A DNA stretch of 6,470 nt, taken from positions 1 through 6,470 of the forward strand of contig DYDK01000100.1 of NCBI GenBank assembly GCA_020717935.1, written 5' to 3'. Positions 1 to 6,203 of the stretch are shown here, piece after piece. Position 1 is the first letter of the stretch, and each line of letters starts with the position of its first letter. The position numbers and the translations under genes were made by a program. Origin of the DNA: Desulfocapsa sp. GTDB taxonomy: Bacteria; Desulfobacterota; Desulfobulbia; Desulfobulbales; Desulfocapsaceae. The notes under the pieces were generated by a model. That model saw only the letters and a list, made by a program, of their open reading frames with translations, made no database searches and was not told the DNA's origin.

Positions 1-257
1 ATCGCTCGTGTCCGCCAGCTCCGCAGTCAGATTCGCAATGAGGCGTTACAACAGGCCTCAGCATACGGAGCAAGGGTCAAAAGATGTCAGCGGCAGAGGC
101 GGCGATGTGCAAGATCATATGCAAGTTCCTAACCGGACATCAATGGGCCGGGCCACATTTGTTGTGCCAATATATATGGCAAGGCTGGTCTCAGGTTGAG
201 AGGCCAGACTGTTGAGAATACTTGAATCTCTCTCATGATGGGCAGATATAGGAGAGA

Positions 258-332
258 ATGCCAAATGTGAATGTGTCCCGCAATTTGGATGATTTCGATA
301 AATCATTGGAGGGGAATGCTCGTTGGTGTTAA
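258..332 (+). CDS. Possible 24-codon leader ORF upstream of ygiQ
   Basis: The ATG at 258 is preceded by AGGAG at 250-254 with a short spacer, and encodes a 24-residue peptide beginning MPNVNVSRNLDD and ending in TAA at 330-332. It is in the same frame as ygiQ but separated from it by this stop and another TAA at 390-392. Its 3' end contains a hairpin (289-306) and a second Shine-Dalgarno GGAGGGG (308-314) that serves an ATG at 316 in another frame, so ribosomes could be coupled from one to the other. The peptide resembles nothing I know. It may be a chance ORF; only the quality of the ribosome-binding site makes it worth listing. Confidence 0.2.
   Translation: MPNVNVSRNLDDFDKSLEGNARWC
289..306 (+). 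other. Short hairpin just before a Shine-Dalgarno sequence
   Basis: ATGATTT (289-295) and AAATCAT (300-306) are a perfect 7-bp inverted repeat around a CGAT loop. It ends one base before GGAGGGG (308-314). In the mRNA it would be a weak AT-rich stem next to a ribosome-binding site. There is no U-tract, so it is not a terminator. Confidence 0.35.
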
Positions 333-404
333 GGTTGTTCGTGATAGAACTGTTTACGATTCGACAACACCCTCTTGTTCTTCATCACCTAACGGGTTCT
401 TCCA

Positions 405-2291
405 TTGGCAATACCGACCAGCTCAAACAGAAAAAAGGCACCAGCACATGTTTCAGCCGGGTCTCCGCCGGGCGGTGGCGCCATCCAGCCTCTGCCCACA
501 TCGTGGGCTGAGTGCGCGGCGCGGGGGTGGGAGCAGGTGGATGTGGTGCTGGTCACCGGGGATGCCTATATCGATCACCCCTCCTTCGGTATTGCCCTGA
601 TCGGCAGGCTGCTGGAGAGTCATGGCTATCGGGTGGCGGTGCTGGCCCAGCCCCGTTATGACCGGCTGGACGACTTTCTCCAGTTCGGCCCGCCCCGGTT
701 GTTCTGGGGGATCAGCGCCGGCAACCTCGACTCCATTGTCGCCAATTACTCCGGCAACGGCAAGGTGCGCACCGAGGATGCCTATTCGCCGGGCGGCAAC
801 CCCTGGCGTGACGGCGAGAGGGGCAGGACGAACCGGCGTCGTCCTGATCGCGCCAGCCTCATCTATGCCAATCTGGCCCGCGCCGCCTGCAAGGGGGTGC
901 CTATTATCCTGGGCGGGGTCGAGGCCTCGCTGCGCCGCTTTGTCCATTATGACTACCAGCAGGGGAAACTGCGCGCCTCGCTCTTGACCGATGCCAAGGG
1001 TGATCTGCTTATCTACGGCATGGGGGAGCGGGCAGTGGTGGAGGCCGCTGCCCGTCTGGCTGCGGGACACGGTCTTGCCGGGATCGCCGGTAGCTGCGAG
1101 CGTTTGACTGAAGCGGAATTTCGTTCACGGTTCCCCGATCTGCCCGCAAATCTTGCACCGGCAGACAATGAGTCCTGCGCCCTCCTGCTGCCTTCCTGGG
1201 AGGCCATTGGACAGAACAAGCGGCTGTTTATGGAGGCGGAACGGCTGGTCGATTCCCATGCCCGAGGATGCCTGCCAAGCCTGCTGGTGCAGCGCCAGCA
1301 GAGTGCCTGGCTGATCCAGCATCCGGCGGCACCACCGCTCACCACCGCCGAACTGGATCAGGTCTACGAGCTGCCTTACAGTCGCAAGCCTCATCCGGCC
1401 ACCCCGGATATCCCGGCCTACCGCATGATCTGTCATTCGCTGACCATTGTCCGAGGATGTTCCGGCAACTGTTCCTTCTGCGCCATCACCCGCCATCAGG
1501 GGCCGATCATCAGCAGCCGCAGCCCGGCATCAATCCTGCGCGAGGCCGGGATCGTCAGCACTATGGACAACTTTACCGGCGTTATCAGCGATCTCGGCGG
1601 CCCGACTGCCAATCTCTATCAAACCTCATGCGCAGTCGGTTCCTGCCGCAAACACGACTGTCTCTATCCCAGGATTTGCCCCAATCTGCAGGTGAATGAA
1701 GAAATTTTCCTGAAATTACTAAAGGACATTTCTATGATAGCAGGAGTCAACCATGTCTTTATCTCGTCCGGTCTGCGCATGGAGCTACTGCTGAAGACAC
1801 CGAAACTCTTACGAGAAATCATCCGCAGTCACACCCCCGGGGCCATGAAGATCGCCCCGGAGCACACGGAAGAGAAAGTCTTGACCCTGATGCACAAGGA
1901 ATCACACCAGCAGTTGATTGATTTTCTCGCTCATTGTCGCAAGGAGGCAGCCGCTCTTGGTAAGAAAATTCTCTTCACACCTTATGTGATCGCTTCCCAT
2001 CCTGGCTGCACAACCCAGGACACCGAAGCTATGATCAGAAAACTCAAGGCCCTTGATCTGCCGGTCAAGCAGTTTCAGGATTTCACGCCCACCCCCGGCA
2101 CCTTGTCTACGGCCTCGTTTGTTACGGGTCTGCATCGTGACAGCAATCAGTCTATTCCTGTGGTTCGTAACCAGTCAGAACGCAATGAACAGCGACTCCA
2201 CATTGAAAAACAGATGCCAGAGAGGGGCGTGCCTCTAAAAAAGTCAACGGGAAAGAAAGAACAGCGCTGGAAACGGACAGGCAAAAAATAA
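405..2291 (+). CDS. ygiQ: YgiQ-family radical SAM protein (UPF0313)
   Basis: This is a member of the YgiQ/UPF0313 radical SAM family, whose reaction is still not established. Near residues 30-80 it has the family signature LPTSWAEC..GW...D and VTGDAYIDHPSFG, followed by GGVEASLRR and the HYDY block of the YgiQ N-terminal domain. The radical SAM cluster motif is C352-x3-C356-x2-C359 within IVRGCSGNCSFCAITRHQG, which would bind a [4Fe-4S] cluster and S-adenosylmethionine. It is followed by FTGVISDLGGPTAN and a second cysteine group, C409, C414, C419 and C425. MKIAPEHTEE and QFQDFTPTPGTLST close the conserved core. The C-terminus is short and lysine-rich. At 628 aa it is shorter than the roughly 740-aa E. 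coli protein, mainly in the middle linker and tail. The start is uncertain: an in-frame TAA at 390-392 leaves TTG at 405 as the only ordinary start codon, with a weak ribosome site; there is no in-frame ATG before the conserved domain. It probably acts in the cytoplasm. Family assignment is firm; function and start are not. Confidence 0.93.
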   Translation: MAIPTSSNRKKAPAHVSAGSPPGGGAIQPLPTSWAECAARGWEQVDVVLVTGDAYIDHPSFGIALIGRLLESHGYRVAVLAQPRYDRLDDFLQFGPPRLFWGISAGNLDSIVANYSGNGKVRTEDAYSPGGNPWRDGERGRTNRRRPDRASLIYANLARAACKGVPIILGGVEASLRRFVHYDYQQGKLRASLLTDAKGDLLIYGMGERAVVEAAARLAAGHGLAGIAGSCERLTEAEFRSRFPDLPANLAPADNESCALLLPSWEAIGQNKRLFMEAERLVDSHARGCLPSLLVQRQQSAWLIQHPAAPPLTTAELDQVYELPYSRKPHPATPDIPAYRMICHSLTIVRGCSGNCSFCAITRHQGPIISSRSPASILREAGIVSTMDNFTGVISDLGGPTANLYQTSCAVGSCRKHDCLYPRICPNLQVNEEIFLKLLKDISMIAGVNHVFISSGLRMELLLKTPKLLREIIRSHTPGAMKIAPEHTEEKVLTLMHKESHQQLIDFLAHCRKEAAALGKKILFTPYVIASHPGCTTQDTEAMIRKLKALDLPVKQFQDFTPTPGTLSTASFVTGLHRDSNQSIPVVRNQSERNEQRLHIEKQMPERGVPLKKSTGKKEQRWKRTGKK

Positions 2292-2292
2292 G

Positions 2293-2305
2293 AATGGTTA
2301 CCATT
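2293..2305. promoter_or_regulatory. 13-bp palindrome upstream of a promoter, possible operator
   Basis: AATGGT-T-ACCATT is a perfect 6-bp inverted repeat around one base. It lies two bases after the ygiQ stop codon and six bases before the -35 box of the following promoter. That position suits a regulator site, but nothing identifies a regulator. It is too short and lacks a U-tract, so it would be a poor terminator. Confidence 0.3.
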
Positions 2306-2311
2306 ATCTCT

Positions 2312-2339
2312 TTGCAAAAGTTTGTGAAGACACTATAAT
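2312..2339 (+). promoter_or_regulatory. Sigma70-type promoter for the 147-aa protein gene
   Basis: The -35 box is TTGCAA (2312-2317, four of six matches to TTGACA). After a 16-base spacer comes a perfect -10 box TATAAT (2334-2339). The predicted transcription start is near 2346, giving an mRNA leader of about 70 bases before the ATG at 2415. The -10 box covers the ATG at 2338 and abuts the GTG at 2340, so neither can be the start used by this transcript. Confidence 0.7.
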
Positions 2340-2414
2340 GTGGGGAAATACCTTGAAGAGTTCAAGGTACAAGCGTCATTCAGGGCAATCGATGAAAAAG
2401 ATGGAGAGGACAGA

Positions 2415-2858
2415 ATGTGTCAGGAAATTAACAAAGAGTGCAGTTGTGGAAAGGAGAGAGTTTCCTTTCATCTTCGAGACAATATCATGAGTCAGGAGGT
2501 TATCGACCGCCTGTTTTGTCCGGCGTGCTCAGCGGCGATTACCTTTGCGCCAGAGCGAATGGTAGCTGATAATGGCTGGGTCATTGAATACGATATGGAT
2601 CTGGCCCGCATGTATGCCATTGCCAAATTAGGCCTGGAGCCAACACAGGTGCTGCCAGAGCTTGTCTTTGATTCCGGCTTTGTGACCTGGCGAGAGATGT
2701 ATCCGGGTGAGACCCGCGACATTGCTGGAGAGCGAGAACGGATTATTGCCATAAAGGAGCACAATCCCCAGGAATATCTGACAACTATCAATGCCTGGGC
2801 AGTGGAGCGGATTGCCCGCATGAAGACCGCAGGCTGGCGGAAGGCGCAAAATGCCTGA
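2415..2858 (+). CDS. Uncharacterised protein with N-terminal zinc-ribbon-like cysteines
   Basis: This encodes a 147-aa soluble protein of unknown function. The N-terminal 40 residues carry C9-x-C11 and C35-x2-C38 (ECSCGK ... LFCPACS), spaced like a zinc ribbon or rubredoxin-type knuckle pair. A charged segment with VADNGWVIEYDMD at about 65-77 follows, then a helical C-terminal half rich in Glu, Arg and Ile. There is no signal peptide or membrane segment. I chose the ATG at 2415 because GGAGAGGA (2403-2410) sits just upstream at good spacing and the promoter places the transcription start near 2346. The longer reading from GTG at 2340 starts at the end of the -10 box. I have an impression of similar hypothetical proteins in deltaproteobacteria but cannot name a family. 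It could be a small regulator or metal-binding accessory protein; that is inference only. It converges with the carboxypeptidase gene downstream. Confidence 0.85.
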   Translation: MCQEINKECSCGKERVSFHLRDNIMSQEVIDRLFCPACSAAITFAPERMVADNGWVIEYDMDLARMYAIAKLGLEPTQVLPELVFDSGFVTWREMYPGETRDIAGERERIIAIKEHNPQEYLTTINAWAVERIARMKTAGWRKAQNA

Positions 2859-2890
2859 ACAAATCGCCTAAGGCAGGGTTTTAATTTCTT
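2852..2890. terminator. Weak candidate terminator between convergent genes
   Basis: TGCCT (2852-2856) and AGGCA (2871-2875) can pair across a 14-base loop. A competing smaller hairpin GCC-TAA-GGC lies at 2866-2874. On the plus strand this is followed by GGGTTTTAATTTCTTTT, a T-rich stretch typical of intrinsic termination. On the minus strand the same repeat runs into TTTTGCG. The stem is short, so it is only a plausible stop for one or both of the convergent genes. Confidence 0.35.
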
Positions 2891-2904
2891 TTATATTTCT
2901 TTTA

Positions 2905-4119
2905 TTATTGATTAGTTGCTGACAAATCGGCAACCGGAACGGCTGCAACCATTTTTGGTTTTTCCCTCTTCGTCCCCTCTTCCGCGCCCGTAGCAACATT
3001 TGTCACGGGCCGTGAAAATCCATATTCCACGAGATTCTTGAGATCCATCCACATGCTGCTACTCCCCATAATGGCGACAATAATCTCACGGGAACCTCGT
3101 TTGAATTTTCCGACATAGGTTTGTCCGGCGGCGTTGGTGAATCCGGTTTTGCCACCCTCTGCCCCTTGTATCTGCCACAAGGCCTTGTTGTGGTTTTTGA
3201 GCAACTTTCCTTCGGCAGTATGCACCTTGATTTGTTTCATCCGTTGAGCAAATTCATCATCCTGCATGGCATGTCTGAAAATATAGGCCAGGTCGCGAGC
3301 CGTACTGCTTTGTCCGTCAGCGGTCAAACCATTGGCAGTCTTGCAGACAGTCTGCTGGGCACCGCAGAGTTTGGCCTGCATGGTCATCATTTTGGCAAAC
3401 GAGTTTTCTGATCCGGCAATCTTCTCGGCCAGGGCAACACTGGCATCATTGGCGGAAGAGAGAAGCACCGCATTGATCAAGTCATCAGCCTTGTACTGTT
3501 TTTGATGGTCCAGATTCACCTTCGAGCTTGGCTGTCCGGCTGCTTTCACGCTCACCGACACCGCTTCCTCGAAATTAAGGGATTTAATGGCAACAAGACC
3601 CGTCAGGATTTTGATGGTGCTGGCAGGCTGACGGGGGGTATCAGGAGACACGGCAAACAATGTCTGACCACTTTCGCCATCAATAATAATGGCGCTCTTA
3701 GCTGAGAGCTTCTTCTGAAGGCTACTGTTTGCAACACGGGATTCATTCTTGATCGAGAGAGTGTTTTCATGGCCCTGCGGGGCATTAACTTGGAGAACAG
3801 GCTTATCAGCAACAGTTTGACCGATTGCGGCTATAGCAGAATCGATTTCAGCGGTTTCGGCTGCTCGAGCTGTCTTTGTCTCGCTGGAGTTGACTTTCTT
3901 TTTGCTCGTTGAGATATTCCGGTAGGCACCAAGCACCTTTATGTCCATGGGAACATTATTTTTAATCCCATTTTTTGGTGGTGCCTGCTGGACGGAAACA
4001 GCTCGCTTCGCGGTATCTTTCAAGACCGGAATGGCTGCTGCTGGCCTTGCCGCAACCCCGCTGCAAAACAAGAAAAGGAAAAACGAGAGCGACAAATGGC
4101 GGAAGATGAAATGGCTCAT
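2905..4119 (-). CDS. D-alanyl-D-alanine carboxypeptidase family protein (peptidase S11, low-molecular-mass PBP)
   Basis: This is a periplasmic serine peptidase acting on peptidoglycan stem peptides. From the Met at 4119 it is 404 aa with a signal peptide (basic start, hydrophobic SFFLFLF stretch, AARPAAA cleavage region). Residues of about 30-135 form a low-complexity Ala/Lys/Ser/Thr-rich linker. The catalytic domain follows with all three penicillin-binding motifs: S167-T-I-K170 (nucleophile and general base), S222-A-N224 and K324-T-G326. GLTADGQSSTARDLA is the usual S11 block. The protein ends about 55 residues after KTG, in a disordered tail. It therefore lacks the C-terminal beta domain and membrane-anchoring helix of E. 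coli PBP5 and is nearer in layout to PBP7 (endopeptidase). Carboxypeptidase or endopeptidase specificity cannot be told from sequence. An ATG at 4173 would add 18 residues (MVFFTVVF...), but it lies only about five bases after the predicted transcription start and would spoil the signal peptide, so 4119 is preferred. The ribosome site at 4119 is weak. Confidence 0.9.
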   Translation of the reverse strand: MSHFIFRHLSLSFFLFLFCSGVAARPAAAIPVLKDTAKRAVSVQQAPPKNGIKNNVPMDIKVLGAYRNISTSKKKVNSSETKTARAAETAEIDSAIAAIGQTVADKPVLQVNAPQGHENTLSIKNESRVANSSLQKKLSAKSAIIIDGESGQTLFAVSPDTPRQPASTIKILTGLVAIKSLNFEEAVSVSVKAAGQPSSKVNLDHQKQYKADDLINAVLLSSANDASVALAEKIAGSENSFAKMMTMQAKLCGAQQTVCKTANGLTADGQSSTARDLAYIFRHAMQDDEFAQRMKQIKVHTAEGKLLKNHNKALWQIQGAEGGKTGFTNAAGQTYVGKFKRGSREIIVAIMGSSSMWMDLKNLVEYGFSRPVTNVATGAEEGTKREKPKMVAAVPVADLSATNQ

Positions 4120-4184
4120 TGTCTTTGGTGAAGGGAATTGAGAGGGAATAAAAACAACGGTAAAAAAAACCATAACCCTTGAGT

Positions 4185-4213
4185 ATTGTTCTCTAACAGG
4201 TACAGCTTGTCAA
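4185..4213 (-). promoter_or_regulatory. Sigma70-type promoter for the carboxypeptidase gene
   Basis: On the minus strand, TTGACA (4213-4208) is a perfect -35 box. After a 17-base spacer comes AACAAT (4190-4185), four of six matches to TATAAT. Transcription would start near 4178, leaving a leader of about 60 bases to the ATG at 4119. Confidence 0.6.
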
Positions 4214-4284
4214 GAAATTAAATCATTCTTCACGAAACAATCCGAAAATATACATTGAAATGCCACATTGCAGCCTCTTCATAA

Positions 4285-4313
4285 TTGACCTGAAGATAAG
4301 TTTTAGGTAAAGT
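4285..4313 (+). promoter_or_regulatory. Candidate promoter for the acyl-CoA synthetase gene
   Basis: TTGACC (4285-4290, five of six) is followed after 17 bases by TAAAGT (4308-4313, four of six), predicting a start near 4320 and a leader of about 108 bases. A second, overlapping possibility is TTGAAA (4255-4260) with CATAAT (4280-4285), but its spacer is 19 bases. The region is AT-rich, so chance matches are likely. Confidence 0.4.
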
Positions 4314-4347
4314 CGGCTCATTTGTATGAGGTGCTGCCACTTGACTC

Positions 4348-4367
4348 ATGGCGTTTTGTTTCGCCAT
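4348..4367. promoter_or_regulatory. Inverted repeat upstream of the acyl-CoA synthetase gene
   Basis: ATGGCG (4348-4353) and CGCCAT (4362-4367) form a perfect 6-bp inverted repeat with an 8-base centre TTTTGTTT. It lies between the candidate promoter and the start codon, in the divergent intergenic region. It could be an operator for a dimeric repressor, such as a TetR- or GntR-type fatty-acid regulator, or a leader hairpin. No regulator gene is in the window. Confidence 0.35.
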
Positions 4368-4427
4368 TGATATCACTACTATTTCCATAATATCAAAGCG
4401 ATAAGCATTGAACAAGAGAGGTTTTTC

Positions 4428-6119
4428 ATGCCAGAAATGAGTCCTTCCCAGATGTCGCTCAATGATATTATTGACGCTACCCTGGAGAAATTTGCTGATC
4501 TTCCGGCCATTGGTATGGCGATGGAGCCCCCTTTAAGCTATCGAGAATTTCACGAACGAATTCTCGCCTTGGCGACACGATTATCGAAGGAAGGCCTTCA
4601 TAAAGGGGATCGGGTTGCCATTCTGGCTGAAAATTCCCATAACTGGGGCACCGCTTATTTTGCTATTGTCCGGATCGGAGCAGTGGCGGTGCCGATTTTG
4701 CCTGATTTGCCAGAGGCAGATGTCCGTCATATCCTCACCGAAATGCGGGTATCTCTTCTTTTCATCACCGAACGACAGCTTGAAAAGATAGATGAGTTGA
4801 CCCCGCGCAGCCTGCAAAAGGTTGTCACCCTTGACGATTTTGCCACCCGCATGGATGGCCTGACAATGACACCCTTTTCCGAATATCTGACCGGAGCCAG
4901 GGAGTTGCGGCAGAGGACAGAAAACAAGGGAATGGCTGTTTTTCCTCCTGTGCAGGTCGAGGATCTGGCCTCCATCCTCTATACCTCCGGCACTTCCGGC
5001 TATTCCAAAGCGGTCATGCTCACTCACGGGAATCTGGCGGCCAATGCCGTCTCGGCCTCGGCCTTGGTGCATATCGAGGCAGGATCCGTTTTTCTCTCCA
5101 TCCTGCCCATGTCGCACACCTATGAATTCACCCTTGGCTTTATCCTGCCCATTCTGCGGGGAGGCCGCATTGCCTACGCTGGCAAGACCCCGACCCCGGC
5201 AATCCTGCAGAAACTCTGCCAGCACGAAAAGCCTTTTGCCATCTTTGCCGTGCCCCTGGTCATGGAAAAAATCTACAAAAAACGGGTACTGCCGAAAATC
5301 AATGACAGTTTCACCTTATCCTTGTTATCCGGGTTTGAACTGGGAAAGAAATTTATCCATAAACGCATCGGGGCCAAACTCTTGGAGTTTTTTGGCGGGA
5401 ATCTGCAACTGATGGGGATTGGCGGCGCGGCCCTCAATCCCGAGGTTGAGCAGTTTTTAAGCAATGCCGGTTTCCCCTATTTGATCGGTTATGGCCTGAC
5501 CGAATGTGCCCCGCTGCTGGCTGGTGGTCCGCTGGGCGATACCACCATTGTCGTTAGCTCCACCGGCAAGCCCATACCCAATGTCAGAATAAAAATCGGC
5601 GGGGCTGATCCTGCAACCGGTATCGGGGAGATTTATGCCCGCGGCCCGAATGTTATGCAAGGATACTATAACGATCCCGAGACCACGGCTGAAACCATTA
5701 GCGCTGATGGCTGGCTGGCCACCGGCGATCTGGGCTTTCTCGATGAGCAGGGCAACCTGCATATCCGTGGACGATCAAAGAATGTGATTGTCATGGCCAA
5801 TGGTGAAAATGTCTATCCCGAGGTTATTGAGCACAAGATGAACGCCCACCCCTGGGTCGCCGATTCGCTGGTTATTGAAAAGGAGGGGCGGCTGGAGGCC
5901 TGGGTTTATCCGGATTATGACTGTATTGATGCCGCCACCACCGGTCAATCCCGCCTGCAACGCCAGGAACACATCGCCGGCCTGCTGGAAACGATGCGCA
6001 AGGCAGTCAATGAGCAGGTATCACCGGCCTCACGACTGAACCGGATGCATGAACGACAAGAACCCTTTGTGAAAACCGCCACGCAGAAAATCAAACGCTA
6101 TCTGTATCACTCTTTATAA
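4428..6119 (+). CDS. Long-chain-type acyl-CoA synthetase (AMP-forming)
   Basis: This enzyme activates a carboxylic acid, probably a fatty acid, with ATP and CoA to give acyl-CoA, AMP and pyrophosphate. It is 563 aa, close to E. coli FadD (561). The ANL-superfamily motifs are in order: phosphate-binding loop YTSGTSGYSK at 185-194, GYGLTEC at 354-360, ATGD at 431-434, the hinge region HIRGRSKN..V at about 445-455 with GENVYPEVIE at 459-468, and the C-terminal catalytic lysine K554 in KTATQKIKR. The loop has Ser193 where Pro is common and Ala195 where Gly is common; both are tolerated in the superfamily. No signal or transmembrane segment is evident; such enzymes act at the inner membrane face. 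The ATG at 4428 has AAGAGAGG (4414-4421) six bases upstream. It is followed 84 bases later by a FadL-type porin gene on the same strand, which supports a fatty-acid substrate. Exact chain length, or an aryl acid substrate, cannot be read from sequence. Confidence 0.93.
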   Translation: MPEMSPSQMSLNDIIDATLEKFADLPAIGMAMEPPLSYREFHERILALATRLSKEGLHKGDRVAILAENSHNWGTAYFAIVRIGAVAVPILPDLPEADVRHILTEMRVSLLFITERQLEKIDELTPRSLQKVVTLDDFATRMDGLTMTPFSEYLTGARELRQRTENKGMAVFPPVQVEDLASILYTSGTSGYSKAVMLTHGNLAANAVSASALVHIEAGSVFLSILPMSHTYEFTLGFILPILRGGRIAYAGKTPTPAILQKLCQHEKPFAIFAVPLVMEKIYKKRVLPKINDSFTLSLLSGFELGKKFIHKRIGAKLLEFFGGNLQLMGIGGAALNPEVEQFLSNAGFPYLIGYGLTECAPLLAGGPLGDTTIVVSSTGKPIPNVRIKIGGADPATGIGEIYARGPNVMQGYYNDPETTAETISADGWLATGDLGFLDEQGNLHIRGRSKNVIVMANGENVYPEVIEHKMNAHPWVADSLVIEKEGRLEAWVYPDYDCIDAATTGQSRLQRQEHIAGLLETMRKAVNEQVSPASRLNRMHERQEPFVKTATQKIKRYLYHSL

Positions 6120-6147
6120 AAAAGGGCAGAGATGGCAGGAATAATAA

Positions 6148-6172
6148 AATCAGGCGGATGGGCCGCCTGATT
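6148..6172. terminator. Strong GC-rich hairpin between the acyl-CoA synthetase and porin genes
   Basis: AATCAGGCGG (6148-6157) and CCGCCTGATT (6163-6172) are a perfect 10-bp inverted repeat around ATGGG. On the plus strand no U-tract follows (GCAATACACTG), so it is not a canonical terminator in the direction of the genes. On the minus strand it runs into TTTTATTATT, so by shape it is a minus-strand terminator, although no minus-strand gene is near. On the plus transcript it could instead protect the upstream mRNA end or reduce read-through. Confidence 0.55.
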
Positions 6173-6193
6173 GCAATACACTGTAAAACATTC

Positions 6194-6199
6194 AAGGAG
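6194..6199 (+). promoter_or_regulatory. Ribosome binding site of the FadL-family gene
   Basis: AAGGAG lies four bases before the ATG at 6204 and fixes this start, which also gives a complete signal peptide. Confidence 0.7.
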
Positions 6200-6203
6200 C
6201 AAC

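Larger units (their letters stand above)
1..404. other. Unresolved leader/intergenic region before ygiQ
   Basis: No convincing gene is visible here. At the left edge, plus frame 1 is open to a stop at 130-132 with ordinary codons (ending ...RSYASS), so it could be the tail of an upstream gene, but I do not recognise it. A 43-codon ORF at 84-215 has AAGGG seven bases upstream but no recognisable product. Other visible structure: a hyphenated palindrome TGCCA-N7-TGGCA at 165-181, a weak promoter-like pair TTGAGA (212-217)/CATGAT (234-239) with a 16-base spacer, and the small ORF and hairpin listed separately. Base composition is more AT-rich than the first half of ygiQ, as expected for non-coding DNA. 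Confidence 0.5.

Noticed and set aside
84..215. 43-codon plus-strand ORF with AAGGG upstream
   Set aside because: No recognisable product, no promoter tied to it, and a composition typical of a chance ORF. It is mentioned in the region entry only.
126..392. Integron attC-like core sites (TCCTAAC at 127-133, ACCTAAC, GTTAAGG)
   Set aside because: The heptamers do not fit the RYYYAAC/GTTRRRY pair in correct order and orientation, and there is no matching imperfect palindrome.
431..437. A-AAA-AAG slippery heptamer as a programmed -1 frameshift site
   Set aside because: The heptamer is in phase with the ygiQ frame itself, so a -1 shift would leave ygiQ rather than enter it, and no supporting downstream structure is evident.
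453..1070. Minus-strand 205-aa ORF opposite ygiQ
   Set aside because: It is the antisense shadow of a GC-rich coding region. The plus strand has clear family motifs and the minus product is Gly/Pro/Arg-rich with none.
4230..4415. Minus-strand 61-codon ORF in the divergent intergenic region
   Set aside because: It starts with TTG or internal ATGs that have no ribosome site, has no recognisable product, and overlaps the likely synthetase promoter.
4581..5225. Minus-strand 214-aa ORF opposite the acyl-CoA synthetase gene
   Set aside because: The plus strand carries the ANL motifs throughout; the reverse frame is open by codon bias only.
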